Assembly: GCF_900156345.1 (NCBI RefSeq) | Contig: NZ_FTPP01000002.1 | Location: forward strand, 930,001 to 994,000 | Source of the DNA: Pontibacter indicus | GTDB taxonomy: Bacteria > Bacteroidota > Bacteroidia > Cytophagales > Hymenobacteraceae | Reading direction: 5' to 3' | DNA: 64,000 nucleotides | Shown here: piece after piece, positions 27,585 to 35,329 of the stretch | Position numbering within the stretch: the stretch's first letter is position 1 | How the letters are laid out: each line of letters begins with the position of its first letter | Made by a program: the position numbers and the translations under genes | The notes under the pieces: generated by a model | Databases searched by the model: none | What the model saw: the letters and a program-made list of their open reading frames with translations, nothing else | What the model was told of the DNA's origin: nothing

Positions 27585-30500
27585 ATGCTCAATATGGCTC
27601 AGCTCTACAATCCTATATTTTCTCAGACTTATCTCGACTCAAAAACTGCGAATTTTCACTTAAGTCAATATCCAGATTTAAGTAAGAAACTAGATGAAAT
27701 TGATAAGTGGCAAAAGGGGATCAGAAGTGGAAGAATAGTGAGACAAAAGGAAGAAGAACTTAAAGCAGAGTTTTTGAACACTTTCTTCGGTGAGGTACTC
27801 GATTATCCATACAAGTCTGATGAAACACTGTGGAATCTTAGTATAGAGAAAAAATCAAATATTGATGGTACAAAAGCTGATGGAGCATTAGGATACTTCT
27901 GGTTATTTGGAAATGAAATCAAGGCGGACGTACGAACTGTAATTGAGTTGAAGGACGCTCGTACAGATCTAGATAAGCCTCAGAATAGATTAAATGATAA
28001 GAGAAGCCCTGTAGAACAAGCATTTAGTTATGTGTCCAAATCCGGGGGCCATTGTAATTGGGTAATCGTAAGTAATTTTACAGAAATACGCCTTTATCAT
28101 TCTTCAGATCAGAGTAGATATGAAAAGTTTGAAATATTGAGGCTTCTAGAAGAGAAAGAACTTCTTCGCTTTATGTTTCTATTGCATAAAGACAGGCTAC
28201 TTACTAAATCTGGAGATTCGATAACAAATTTACTATACAAGGAAAGGCAAGCAGAAGAGCAAAATATAAGTGATAAATTTTATAAACACTATAAAAAGGC
28301 TCGCGTTGATTTGTATCATCACTTGCAAGAGCAGAATCCTGATGTCGACGGATTAGTTATACTGCAAAAAACACAAAAACTGCTTGATAGGGTTACGTTT
28401 GTGTGCTTTTGTGAAGACTTGAATATCATTCCTAAATATACTTTCAGAAGCTTATTAAAAGCTGTCAAAGAAGACAAATTTAATCGTAACGATACAAAGA
28501 TTTACGAGAGCGTTAAAGGGCTTTTTAAAGCTATAGATGAAGGTTATCCTGAAGAGAATATAAACAAATTTAACGGAGGTCTATTTGCACAAGACTCTGT
28601 ACTAGATAGCTTACAAGTTAAGGATAGTACGCTTGAGTATGTAATTAATTTAGAAACATATAATTTCTCGTCAGACTTAAATGTCAATATACTTGGACAT
28701 ATATTTGAACAAAGTGTTTCAGACATTGAAGAGTTAAAAGCAGAAATTAAGGGCGAAAGTTTTGATGAATCTCAGGGTAAACGGAAGACAGATGGCATTT
28801 TCTACACACCAGACTACATCACACATTTCATTGTAAGAGAATCCATAGGAGGTTGGTTACAAGAACAGCAGTACGAAATTGGGTTTAGTAATTTACCAGA
28901 ATTGAATGAGGTTGATTATCAGAGTATTAAATTTGATAAAAAACAGAAACTTGTAACGAATAAGAATATAGAAAAACATATTATTGCTTGGGAAGCATAC
29001 AGAGAAAAGCTCATAAACATAAAAGTTTTAGATCCTGCTTGTGGTTCTGGTGCGTTTCTTAATCAAGTATATGATTATCTGTTTCAAGAGGGGCAAAGAG
29101 TTAATAAAGAATTAGCAAGATTACGAGCAGGTCAATTCGAAGCTTTTGATTTGGATAAACATATCTTAACGGAAAACATATTTGGGGTAGATCTAAATGA
29201 AGAAAGTGTTGAGATAACAAAACTTAGTCTTTGGCTTAAGACAGCAAATAAAGGAAAAGAACTTACTACACTTGATGCAAACATAAAATGTGGTAACTCA
29301 ATTATTGAAGATTCAACAGTTGCTGTAAGTAAAGCTTTTAATTGGCAGGAAAGCTTTCCAGATGTATTCAATGGTGGAGGATTTGATGTAATTGTAGGGA
29401 ATCCTCCTTATGGAGCTAAGCTTAATGTTTCCGAAAGGTCTTATATTCAGAATAGATATAATTGGGTAAGTAAGAATATAGAAATATATTCTGTATTTCT
29501 AGAGAAAGCAATTGAGCTATTAAAGCCAAAAGGCATCTTTGGGTACATTATTCCAGTGTCTTGGCAGAGTAACGAGGCATTTCAAAAAAGCAGAGATCTA
29601 ATTGAAGCAGAAGGCGAGCTTTTGATAGGAATTAAACTTCCATATGATGCATTCGAAGATGCATATGTTGACACTGGTATTTACGTGATTAAGAAAGGTT
29701 CTAATAAGGTTTATACATCCAGTGTATATGAGTTCAATGAGCGAGCAAAAATTAATAATCTATCTCTAGCTAATATAGAATATAAGAAGTTGAAAAATAG
29801 TTACTGGCAATCTTTAGCTAGTAAGAAGCTTGTATTTAATCCATCTTATTATGAGTTAATAAATAAGATAAACCAGAATAAAAGGACTTTATCTGAAATA
29901 TCTAATTCAATAAGAGGGGTATTGCCAGCTCCAACAGATGTTTCGCAGTCATATGTACAAGGGTACAAAAAGTATTTGTCTGGCAATGTCTACAGATATA
30001 TGCTTGATAGAAACTTTAGCTGGATAAAATATGGAGATAATCTTCGAGAAAAACCTAGTGACTACAGCTATTTCACAGGCGAAAGAATTTTAATTAGGAG
30101 ACTAATTAATAGGCAATTTAGATTAATGGCAACTTATGCAGAAGATGAATTTGTCAATAAGAAGGATATATATAATATTAAGTTAACGACTGAGGATGAA
30201 GATATTTATTATATTCTTGGGTGGTTAAACTCTGCATTAATATCTTTCATACTTACGAAGGGTTCAACAACTGCTTCAAAGGATGACTTTTCACAACTCA
30301 CACTAACTGATGTCAGAACTTTAAGAATAGTAGAAGGTAAGCATAAAACTAAAAAGGATATTGCTGATAATACTAAAGTAGCACTTGAAAAAAACAATGA
30401 GCTTTCTATCCTAAGTAATAACTTTTTGAACTTATTGAATTCTGAACTTGCAATTAAAATAAGTAATAAGTTATTTAAATGGTATGGTATTGATAATAAG

Positions 30501-30752
30501 GAGTTTATATCTGAGCTAACAAGGCTGAATAAGAAGTTAACACTTAGTCAAAAGTCTCAGTGGTTATCTTATTTTGATTCACAGCAAAAAGAAGCTCAAG
30601 AATTGCTTTCAACAATAGGTATAGTTGAAAGTAAGATAGATGAACAAGTGTATAAACTGTATAATTTAACAGATAGTGAGAGAAGTATAATCGAAAATGC
30701 TTTGTTCCCTATCAATGAAGAAAAGTTACTTCCAGAAGTAAGCGTAAAGTAA
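27585..30752 (+). CDS. Type IIG restriction-modification enzyme (nuclease-methyltransferase fusion)
   Basis: About 1055 residues from the ATG at 27585; ATG 27594 and a TTG at 27564 are alternatives. The N-terminal PD-(D/E)xK nuclease is seen as Asp near 99 (KADGALG) and 'VIELKDA' near 119-125. A helical linker follows. The gamma-class adenine methyltransferase has motif I DPACGSGAFL near 482 and motif IV NPPYGA near 606. The last ~350 residues contain a TaqI-like target recognition region ('RILIRRLINRQFRLMA'). One chain therefore cuts and methylates and needs no separate specificity subunit. It is AT-rich and followed by a terminator. The recognition sequence cannot be read from the protein. 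Confidence 0.87.
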   Translation: MLNMAQLYNPIFSQTYLDSKTANFHLSQYPDLSKKLDEIDKWQKGIRSGRIVRQKEEELKAEFLNTFFGEVLDYPYKSDETLWNLSIEKKSNIDGTKADGALGYFWLFGNEIKADVRTVIELKDARTDLDKPQNRLNDKRSPVEQAFSYVSKSGGHCNWVIVSNFTEIRLYHSSDQSRYEKFEILRLLEEKELLRFMFLLHKDRLLTKSGDSITNLLYKERQAEEQNISDKFYKHYKKARVDLYHHLQEQNPDVDGLVILQKTQKLLDRVTFVCFCEDLNIIPKYTFRSLLKAVKEDKFNRNDTKIYESVKGLFKAIDEGYPEENINKFNGGLFAQDSVLDSLQVKDSTLEYVINLETYNFSSDLNVNILGHIFEQSVSDIEELKAEIKGESFDESQGKRKTDGIFYTPDYITHFIVRESIGGWLQEQQYEIGFSNLPELNEVDYQSIKFDKKQKLVTNKNIEKHIIAWEAYREKLINIKVLDPACGSGAFLNQVYDYLFQEGQRVNKELARLRAGQFEAFDLDKHILTENIFGVDLNEESVEITKLSLWLKTANKGKELTTLDANIKCGNSIIEDSTVAVSKAFNWQESFPDVFNGGGFDVIVGNPPYGAKLNVSERSYIQNRYNWVSKNIEIYSVFLEKAIELLKPKGIFGYIIPVSWQSNEAFQKSRDLIEAEGELLIGIKLPYDAFEDAYVDTGIYVIKKGSNKVYTSSVYEFNERAKINNLSLANIEYKKLKNSYWQSLASKKLVFNPSYYELINKINQNKRTLSEISNSIRGVLPAPTDVSQSYVQGYKKYLSGNVYRYMLDRNFSWIKYGDNLREKPSDYSYFTGERILIRRLINRQFRLMATYAEDEFVNKKDIYNIKLTTEDEDIYYILGWLNSALISFILTKGSTTASKDDFSQLTLTDVRTLRIVEGKHKTKKDIADNTKVALEKNNELSILSNNFLNLLNSELAIKISNKLFKWYGIDNKEFISELTRLNKKLTLSQKSQWLSYFDSQQKEAQELLSTIGIVESKIDEQVYKLYNLTDSERSIIENALFPINEEKLLPEVSVK

Positions 30753-30769
30753 TAGTAAAATATATATTG

Positions 30770-30801
30770 AAAGCCTATCTCATAATTGGGGTAGGCTTTT
30801 T
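30770..30801 (+). terminator. Intrinsic terminator after the RM gene
   Basis: The 8-bp stem AAAGCCTA (30770-30777) pairs with TAGGCTTT (30792-30799) and is followed by a run of Ts. Confidence 0.75.
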
Positions 30802-31048
30802 TTTGTTCGCAATAGTCTGGTTAATAATAATTTATATCTAAGATGTTAGCTTCTTAAATTTTAAAGGGATAGTTGCTTTGACTTACTCAATAGGGTTAAA
30901 TAAGAGCAAAAATGAGTGTCTTTAAGGGTGATTTTAACTCTTTATAAGATATAAAAGCAATTATTTAAAGAAGAGTAATTAGGGAAAATGGGAATCGAAC
31001 AGAATTTAAAAGGAGGTCGTAGTAACTGTAACACTAGATATATATATT

Positions 31049-32401
31049 ATGAACATCAATTTTTATCTCAAAGGAAAAGCAAGCAAAGGTGGTACAACAC
31101 TTACTAAGAAAGCTAAGCAAAGCATAAGAACTACTATAGAATTAAGAATGCGGTATGAGGGGCAGCCATTTGTTTATGGTACTAAGATCCATGCGACCGG
31201 GTCAGAATGGGACGAGAAAAGGCAAAGGTTCAAACCACAGTCTTTAAAAGTCCACCACAACGAACATCTAGAACATTTAGCAAAAGAAATTGAAGGATTA
31301 TATATCCAGAACAAAACAAAGGGGATCAGTTTAACGCGCCAGCAGTTCAGAGATCAGGTACAACGACACTTAAACAAAAGCACTAAGGAAAAAACATTCT
31401 TTGATTACTTAAAGCAAGATTATACAGAAGCAAAACATCTTACAGCATCTCCGAGAGAGAGAATAAAGAAATCAACAGTAACAAAGTATATATGTGCAGT
31501 AAAGCATCTGGAAATTTACCAGAACGTCAGAAGGGCAGAATTAACTTTTGACTCAATGACAAAAGATTTTTATAATGATTTTGTAAGCTACTTTACATAC
31601 GAATACTTCTACACTAAGAAAGATAAAACGATTGTAGGACTTGATGATAGTACAATAGGCTGTACAGTAAAAAACTTAAAAGCATTTCTTAGCTGGGCAG
31701 AGCAAGAAGGACTGCATAGTAATACAGCGTATAAAAGGTTTAAAGTGATGAAAGCCGAGAAGGAACAGATTATTACTTTAAATGATGACGAGTACAAGCA
31801 ACTATTAGATGTAAATCTAGGAGACGACGAAAAACTGCAGCAGGTGAGAGAAATTTTTGTTCTTGGTATTGCGGTAGGAGCTAGGGTGTCTGATTTACTA
31901 GCTTTAAAGCAAAAAAACATAGTTTATAAGGGGGGTGATAGTTTCATTGAGTACATACCCGAGAAAACGATAAAACACCGTTCAAAATCACTTTCAGTAC
32001 CCATTTTCGATAATGAAGCATTAGCTGTTATTAAAAAATACGAGGGACAAAATGAAAATTTGCTTCCAAAAATATCACAACAGGATTTTAATAAGCTGAT
32101 TAAAGTAATAGGTAGAAGAGCTCAGATTACAGATAAAACTAATAAAACAAAGACGAAGGGAGGTAGAGAAGTTATTGTCGATGTTTTACCGAAATGGCAG
32201 ATGCTCACATCACATTGTATGAGACGGACATTTATTACAAGAGCACTTAAAGCAGGGTTATCAATACAACTGGTAATGGAATGCTCAGGACATACAGATT
32301 ACAAATCATTTCAACGATATATAGATTTTTCAAATTCAAAAGACAAAGCTGATGCATTCAAGAAATGCGCTGACAAGTCTACAGTAATGAAAGTAGCTTA
32401 G
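31049..32401 (+). CDS. Tyrosine recombinase/integrase of the element
   Basis: A 450-residue phage-type integrase of the Bacteroidetes form. The N-terminal ~100 residues are a lysine-rich arm-binding domain, followed by a SAM-like core-binding domain (about 115-240). The catalytic domain has Arg in 'IAVGARVSDLLAL' (near 277), 'HCMRRTFITRAL' (near 389) and the tyrosine in 'HTDYKSFQRYIDF' (near 424). It presumably joins the 25-bp att core to the tRNA-Arg end. A perfect AAAGGAGGT (31009-31017) lies about 32 nt upstream of the ATG, too far to be an ordinary ribosome site. Confidence 0.92.
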   Translation: MNINFYLKGKASKGGTTLTKKAKQSIRTTIELRMRYEGQPFVYGTKIHATGSEWDEKRQRFKPQSLKVHHNEHLEHLAKEIEGLYIQNKTKGISLTRQQFRDQVQRHLNKSTKEKTFFDYLKQDYTEAKHLTASPRERIKKSTVTKYICAVKHLEIYQNVRRAELTFDSMTKDFYNDFVSYFTYEYFYTKKDKTIVGLDDSTIGCTVKNLKAFLSWAEQEGLHSNTAYKRFKVMKAEKEQIITLNDDEYKQLLDVNLGDDEKLQQVREIFVLGIAVGARVSDLLALKQKNIVYKGGDSFIEYIPEKTIKHRSKSLSVPIFDNEALAVIKKYEGQNENLLPKISQQDFNKLIKVIGRRAQITDKTNKTKTKGGREVIVDVLPKWQMLTSHCMRRTFITRALKAGLSIQLVMECSGHTDYKSFQRYIDFSNSKDKADAFKKCADKSTVMKVA

Positions 32402-32571
32402 TACTACTTATCTGCTTAATACATAGTAAACAGCTATAGGATATTTAGCTGTAGAGTGAGATCGTAACAAAGGCTGAATAGCCTAAAAAGACTGTACAGA
32501 GATGTGGCGAAAGGCTGCATTTCAGCTGTAGGTAAGTGCCTCAGCAACGCTGACAATAAAAATCAAAAATT

Positions 32572-32904
32572 ATGTCTGTTCAGCAACAGTTAAACACAGC
32601 AACATTACAACTAGTACAACTAAGTTTAGAAGAACTCTCAACGATTATCTCAAATCAAGTTTCTGCTGAGCTTCAAAAGCTTCTACCACAGCTGCGAAGT
32701 ACAATAGAAGGTGCTATTAACCAGGATAAAATCTATTCGAGACAAGAAGCAGCGGATAAGCTTTGCGTATCACCTACTACTTTACACAACTGGAAGAAAC
32801 GGGGTTTACTTGTACCAATGCAAGCAGGAAGAAAGTGCTTATACACAGCAGTGCAGCTAGAAGCATTTTTGAATCAGAGAGAAATAGGTAAGCGTCCTTA
32901 CTAA
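32572..32904 (+). CDS. Excisionase-like helix-turn-helix protein
   Basis: A 110-residue protein with a helical N-terminus and, from about 60, a HTH_17/MerR-like DNA-binding domain ('YSRQEAADKLCVSPTTLHNW' then KKRGLL), of the kind found in excisionases and in regulators beside Bacteroidetes integrases. It follows the integrase by 170 bp and precedes rep by 81 bp, so directionality control or rep regulation is likely. That is inference from position. Confidence 0.8.
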   Translation: MSVQQQLNTATLQLVQLSLEELSTIISNQVSAELQKLLPQLRSTIEGAINQDKIYSRQEAADKLCVSPTTLHNWKKRGLLVPMQAGRKCLYTAVQLEAFLNQREIGKRPY

Positions 32905-32945
32905 TATCTCTTTCTCCAATCAATCATTTTTAGAACTGTAAAAGT

Positions 32946-32973
32946 GCATCAGTGGCTTAAATGCTGCTGATGC
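32946..32973. repeat. Inverted repeat just upstream of rep
   Basis: GCATCAG (32946-32952) and CTGATGC (32967-32973) can form a hairpin 13 bp before the rep start. It could be a regulatory hairpin or part of an origin. Confidence 0.4.
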
Positions 32974-32985
32974 CACTCACTGTGT

Positions 32986-33741
32986 ATGTATAAATACGGG
33001 TACGATACGCTCAAAGCGTTTCAGAGAGAAGATCATAGTAGGCGGTTAAGCCTAAGGTTAAATAGAGAATTTAAGCGCAATAAAAGCTATAAATACAGTC
33101 ACAATAATGCAGATATACGTTTATCGTTTCCTAACGGTATGACTTGTGTATCTTTTAGTTTTCCAAAGCTCTTGTTTGGCGGTAATAATCTGGAGCTGGC
33201 TGGTATTAATGAAGCAATTGAAGCTGTGGATGTGATGTCAGAGTTGTTAGGACTTGATTTCTCTGAGTTTGGCACTTCAAGACTCGATGTGACTAACAAT
33301 ATTCTTAGCTCAATCAAGGCTAAGGCATTTGCAGAGCACTTAAGGCAGCCTCCATATTTTAAAAGCTCTACTTTAAAAAGAAATGGAGTTTACTATCATA
33401 CAGCAAAAAGACTAGCTGATTCAGGTAGAGTAGTATTGTTTTATAATAAGGAGGAATATGTGCGCATCGAGACGAGGCTTATAGGTAAACCTGAACTAGG
33501 TATCCATGCTTCAGATCTTTTCAGAAATCATCTGAAACACGAGCCTCTAGTTTCAGAGTTGCTCAAGGAAAGCTTTTACGTTAACAGCACTTATTACTTG
33601 TATGATTTAATAATGTCTGCTAATCCTGAGAAGCAAAAGAGTAAGAAAGTAAAAGAAGAAAGCAAGGTAATATTTAGTGAGCTTAAGTCATCTCTTGATG
33701 CAAACTTACAGTACACATTACCCAGTCAATTTTTAAGGTAG
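32986..33741 (+). CDS. Phage/plasmid Rep protein resembling filamentous-phage gpII/X
   Basis: A 251-residue protein whose pattern fits the gpII/X replication family (Phage_CRI). It has 'VSFSFPKLLFGGNNLELA', then 'FSEFGTSRLDVTNNIL', 'GVYYHTAKRLADSGRVVLFY' with NKEE, and 'YVRIETRLIG'. In filamentous phages such proteins nick the double-strand origin and start rolling-circle copying. It is somewhat shorter than many relatives. A tandem 21-bp repeat starts 5 bp after its stop. No coat, Zot or assembly gene is present. The assignment rests on motif order only. Confidence 0.62.
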   Translation: MYKYGYDTLKAFQREDHSRRLSLRLNREFKRNKSYKYSHNNADIRLSFPNGMTCVSFSFPKLLFGGNNLELAGINEAIEAVDVMSELLGLDFSEFGTSRLDVTNNILSSIKAKAFAEHLRQPPYFKSSTLKRNGVYYHTAKRLADSGRVVLFYNKEEYVRIETRLIGKPELGIHASDLFRNHLKHEPLVSELLKESFYVNSTYYLYDLIMSANPEKQKSKKVKEESKVIFSELKSSLDANLQYTLPSQFLR

Positions 33742-33746
33742 TGTAT

Positions 33747-33788
33747 GTTAAGGATAGAAATGTTTGTGTTAAGGATAGAAATGTTTGT
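33747..33788. repeat. Tandem 21-bp direct repeat after rep
   Basis: Two perfect copies of GTTAAGGATAGAAATGTTTGT lie at 33747-33767 and 33768-33788. Their position directly after rep makes an iteron or origin role possible. Confidence 0.75.
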
Positions 33789-33820
33789 TAAAATGGTTTG
33801 AAAAGCTTTGATAAAAGGAT

Positions 33821-34078
33821 GTGCGAAGGGTTGAAATAGGGGAGAGAATAAGGATTAAGAAAGGAGACAAGAACAATAACAGAATAGATAAGCGATTATT
33901 GGAGGGGGATAAGATAGTAATCAATAGCAATCGAATAGTAAAGAAGGTATTGATTATAAGAGAGGAACAAACAATACATTTTAACGCAATTTTAGCGGCC
34001 TTAAAACAAGCGAAGAAAGTTAAACGATGTTCTTCTCAAGCTGAAGTCTTAAATAGCTCAGAAACGCTAAAAAAGTAG
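33821..34078 (+). CDS. Doubtful small lysine/arginine-rich ORF
   Basis: An 85-codon frame opens with GTG between the iteron-like repeat and the XRE gene. The product is very basic and lacks any recognised pattern, with low-complexity runs such as KKGDKNNNRIDKR. It could be a short element gene or chance coding in AT-rich DNA. There is no clear ribosome site. Confidence 0.22.
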   Translation: MRRVEIGERIRIKKGDKNNNRIDKRLLEGDKIVINSNRIVKKVLIIREEQTIHFNAILAALKQAKKVKRCSSQAEVLNSSETLKK

Positions 34079-34097
34079 TCTAACAGTAAGTAAGGGA

Positions 34098-34334
34098 TTA
34101 GGGTTGCTCTACTACTGTAACGAGAGAGGCTAAGGATGTAGAGAGAGCTTTAGAAATAACATAGAGGGTACTGATGGTAGGGTTAATTTCTCCTCGCTCA
34201 ATTCTTCCAATTTGATTAACAGGAATATCAGCTTCATAAGCGACTTCTTCTTGAGATAAGCTCTTAGAAATTCTAATCTGGCGGATATTCTCTCCAACAG
34301 ACTTAATAATAAACTCATCTCTTACTCTAGTCAC
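34098..34334 (-). CDS. XRE/Cro-CI family transcriptional regulator
   Basis: A 78-residue protein that is essentially one HTH_3 domain: 'GENIRQIRISKSLSQEEVAY' then 'ADIPVNQIGRIERGEINPTI'. The size is typical of repressors of mobile elements. It is divergent from a small exported protein gene, and an 18-bp perfect palindrome (34367-34384) lies between them. It probably controls its own promoter and that of the neighbour. Confidence 0.85.
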   Translation of the reverse strand: MTRVRDEFIIKSVGENIRQIRISKSLSQEEVAYEADIPVNQIGRIERGEINPTISTLYVISKALSTSLASLVTVVEQP

Positions 34335-34366
34335 AAAGCAAGAAGGAGAGATTACAGAAGTTTTGT

Positions 34367-34384
34367 TAACACATATATGTGTTA
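34367..34384. promoter_or_regulatory. Palindromic operator candidate for the XRE regulator
   Basis: TAACACATATATGTGTTA is a perfect 18-bp palindrome. TTTG (34362-34365) precedes it and TATATTGT (34383-34390) overlaps its end, so a plus-strand promoter would be covered by a bound repressor. Confidence 0.5.
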
Positions 34385-34427
34385 TATTGTATAGCTTATA
34401 TTATATTTATGGAAAAAATATTCTGAT

Positions 34428-34823
34428 ATGAGAAAGCTTATACTAATGATGCTGTTTACAATTTTTGTTATTGGGACAGCAAGTGCGCAAAAAACAATGT
34501 ATTATGTGTCTGATTACTATCTCGACTTTATAGACAAAGAGCGGATTGATGATAAAGCTATGATTAGCTTTACAAAGGGGAAAATAAAGATTTCTATGGG
34601 AAGAGATGAAATGGCATTTGATATAGTTACAAGTAAAAGCTTCAAGGAAGAGAAAGTTATAGCTTACTGGGTTTTATATCTAGCTAGGGACGGGAAGAAA
34701 ATACCAGGCTTAATAGAGTATATTGGAAAAGATTCGGAGGGTGAGTATCCAATGATAAGTTTTAAGTCAGGAGACAAAGTCCACTATGGTTTTAATATAG
34801 TGGATATATATACGAATGATTGA
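34428..34823 (+). CDS. Small exported protein of unknown function
   Basis: A 131-residue protein. The first ~20 residues are a signal peptide (MRKLILMMLFTIFVIGTASA, cut before QK). The mature part is a short beta-rich domain, for example 'MISFTKGKIKISMGRDEMAF' and 'YPMISFKSGDKVHYGFNIVD'. No family is recognised. It is cargo of the element and lies downstream of the palindromic operator candidate. Confidence 0.65.
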   Translation: MRKLILMMLFTIFVIGTASAQKTMYYVSDYYLDFIDKERIDDKAMISFTKGKIKISMGRDEMAFDIVTSKSFKEEKVIAYWVLYLARDGKKIPGLIEYIGKDSEGEYPMISFKSGDKVHYGFNIVDIYTND

Positions 34824-35103
34824 CTTAAAACTAACGATAGAGGGAGAAGAAGCGGCTAAGTACAATACCAATACAAGAAATGTAGCGGGAGAGTGTATCT
34901 AAGGCATTAGGAGAACTATACTACAACCAACTACCAACTTTAATAGGTTAAATACTTTTAAATAAAGAGTGATTCAACTGAGATATGAAGAGCAGCGCCA
35001 AATGAAGGTAGCTGCTCTTTTTGTTTAGATAGCAACTCAATAATGACAAGCGAATAGAGAATGACTTACCAGTTGATCTTAATAAGAAAATCGAAATTTT
35101 AAG
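34824..35103. other. Right end of the element without a supported gene
   Basis: AT-rich DNA with no convincing frame. It contains a hairpin terminator at 34988-35019 and leads into the right att-flank repeat. Confidence 0.5.
34988..35023 (+). terminator. Intrinsic terminator in the element right end
   Basis: The stem AAGAGCAGC (34988-34996) pairs with GCTGCTCTT (35011-35019) and is followed by Ts. It lies ~165 bp after the small exported protein gene. Confidence 0.65.
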
Positions 35104-35138
35104 TCGAGTGTACCGTATAGTGTACCGCGGAAATGAAA

Positions 35139-35171
35139 AAGAGCTTCTAAATACTTGATTTAGAAGCTCTT
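35139..35171 (-). terminator. Terminator of tRNA-Arg
   Basis: The 14-bp stem AAGAGCTTCTAAAT (35139-35152) pairs with ATTTAGAAGCTCTT (35158-35171). On the minus strand it is followed by a T5 run, 15 bp after the tRNA end. Confidence 0.75.
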
Positions 35172-35174
35172 ATC

Positions 35175-35199
35175 TTAAAGTGATGTGGTCGCGAAGGGA
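35175..35199. other. Candidate attR, overlapping the tRNA-Arg 3' end
   Basis: Identical over 25 bp to 26299-26323 and includes 14 bp of the tRNA gene. The element restores the intact tRNA on this side. Confidence 0.8.
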
Positions 35200-35259
35200 G
35201 TCGAACCCCTAACCTTCTGATTCGTAGTCAGATGCTCTATCCAGTTGAGCTACGTGACC
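35186..35259 (-). tRNA. tRNA-Arg (anticodon ACG)
   Basis: A 74-nt cloverleaf folds as acceptor GGTCACG/CGCGACC with one A-C mismatch, D arm GCTC/GAGC, anticodon arm TCTGA-CTACGAA-TCAGA with anticodon ACG, and T arm with TTCGACT. The terminal CCA is not encoded after the discriminator A. The A-C mismatch in the acceptor stem (positions 5 and 68) may be a trace of the element replacing the 3' half. Confidence 0.95.
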
Positions 35260-35329
35260 ATTTTTCCGTTATGGTGATGCAAAGTAACGCTCTTTTTTCT
35301 TGCAATGCAAGCCCTAAAGTGAATTTTTC

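Larger units (their letters stand above)
26299..35199. mobile_element. Integrative element at tRNA-Arg(ACG), ~8.9 kb
   Basis: The element is bounded by the two 25-bp att copies. It is much more AT-rich than the flanks and nearly lacks the host GGTATA motif. Gene order: AlbA_2 protein (minus), type IIG RM (plus), tyrosine integrase, excisionase-like HTH, filamentous-phage-type Rep, XRE regulator (minus), small exported protein (plus). No relaxase, coat, portal, terminase or Zot-like gene is visible. It may be a satellite-like or mobilisable element that excises, replicates by Rep and uses another system for transfer; this is inference. Confidence 0.8.
35104..35199. repeat. Right copy of the ~95-bp att-flank repeat
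   Basis: The partner of 26229-26323. It holds TGTACCG boxes at 35109 and 35121, the terminator that now serves the tRNA, and the 25-bp core. Confidence 0.8.

Noticed and set aside
27585-30752. BREX PglX or type I HsdM
   Set aside because: The N-terminal PD-(D/E)xK motif and C-terminal target recognition region in one chain fit type IIG, and no other BREX or Hsd gene is nearby.
30988-31107. 39-codon ORF overlapping the integrase start, possible leader peptide
   Set aside because: It lacks a ribosome site of its own, and its composition looks like an out-of-frame reading. The strong AAAGGAGGT lies inside it, too far from the integrase ATG to decide anything.
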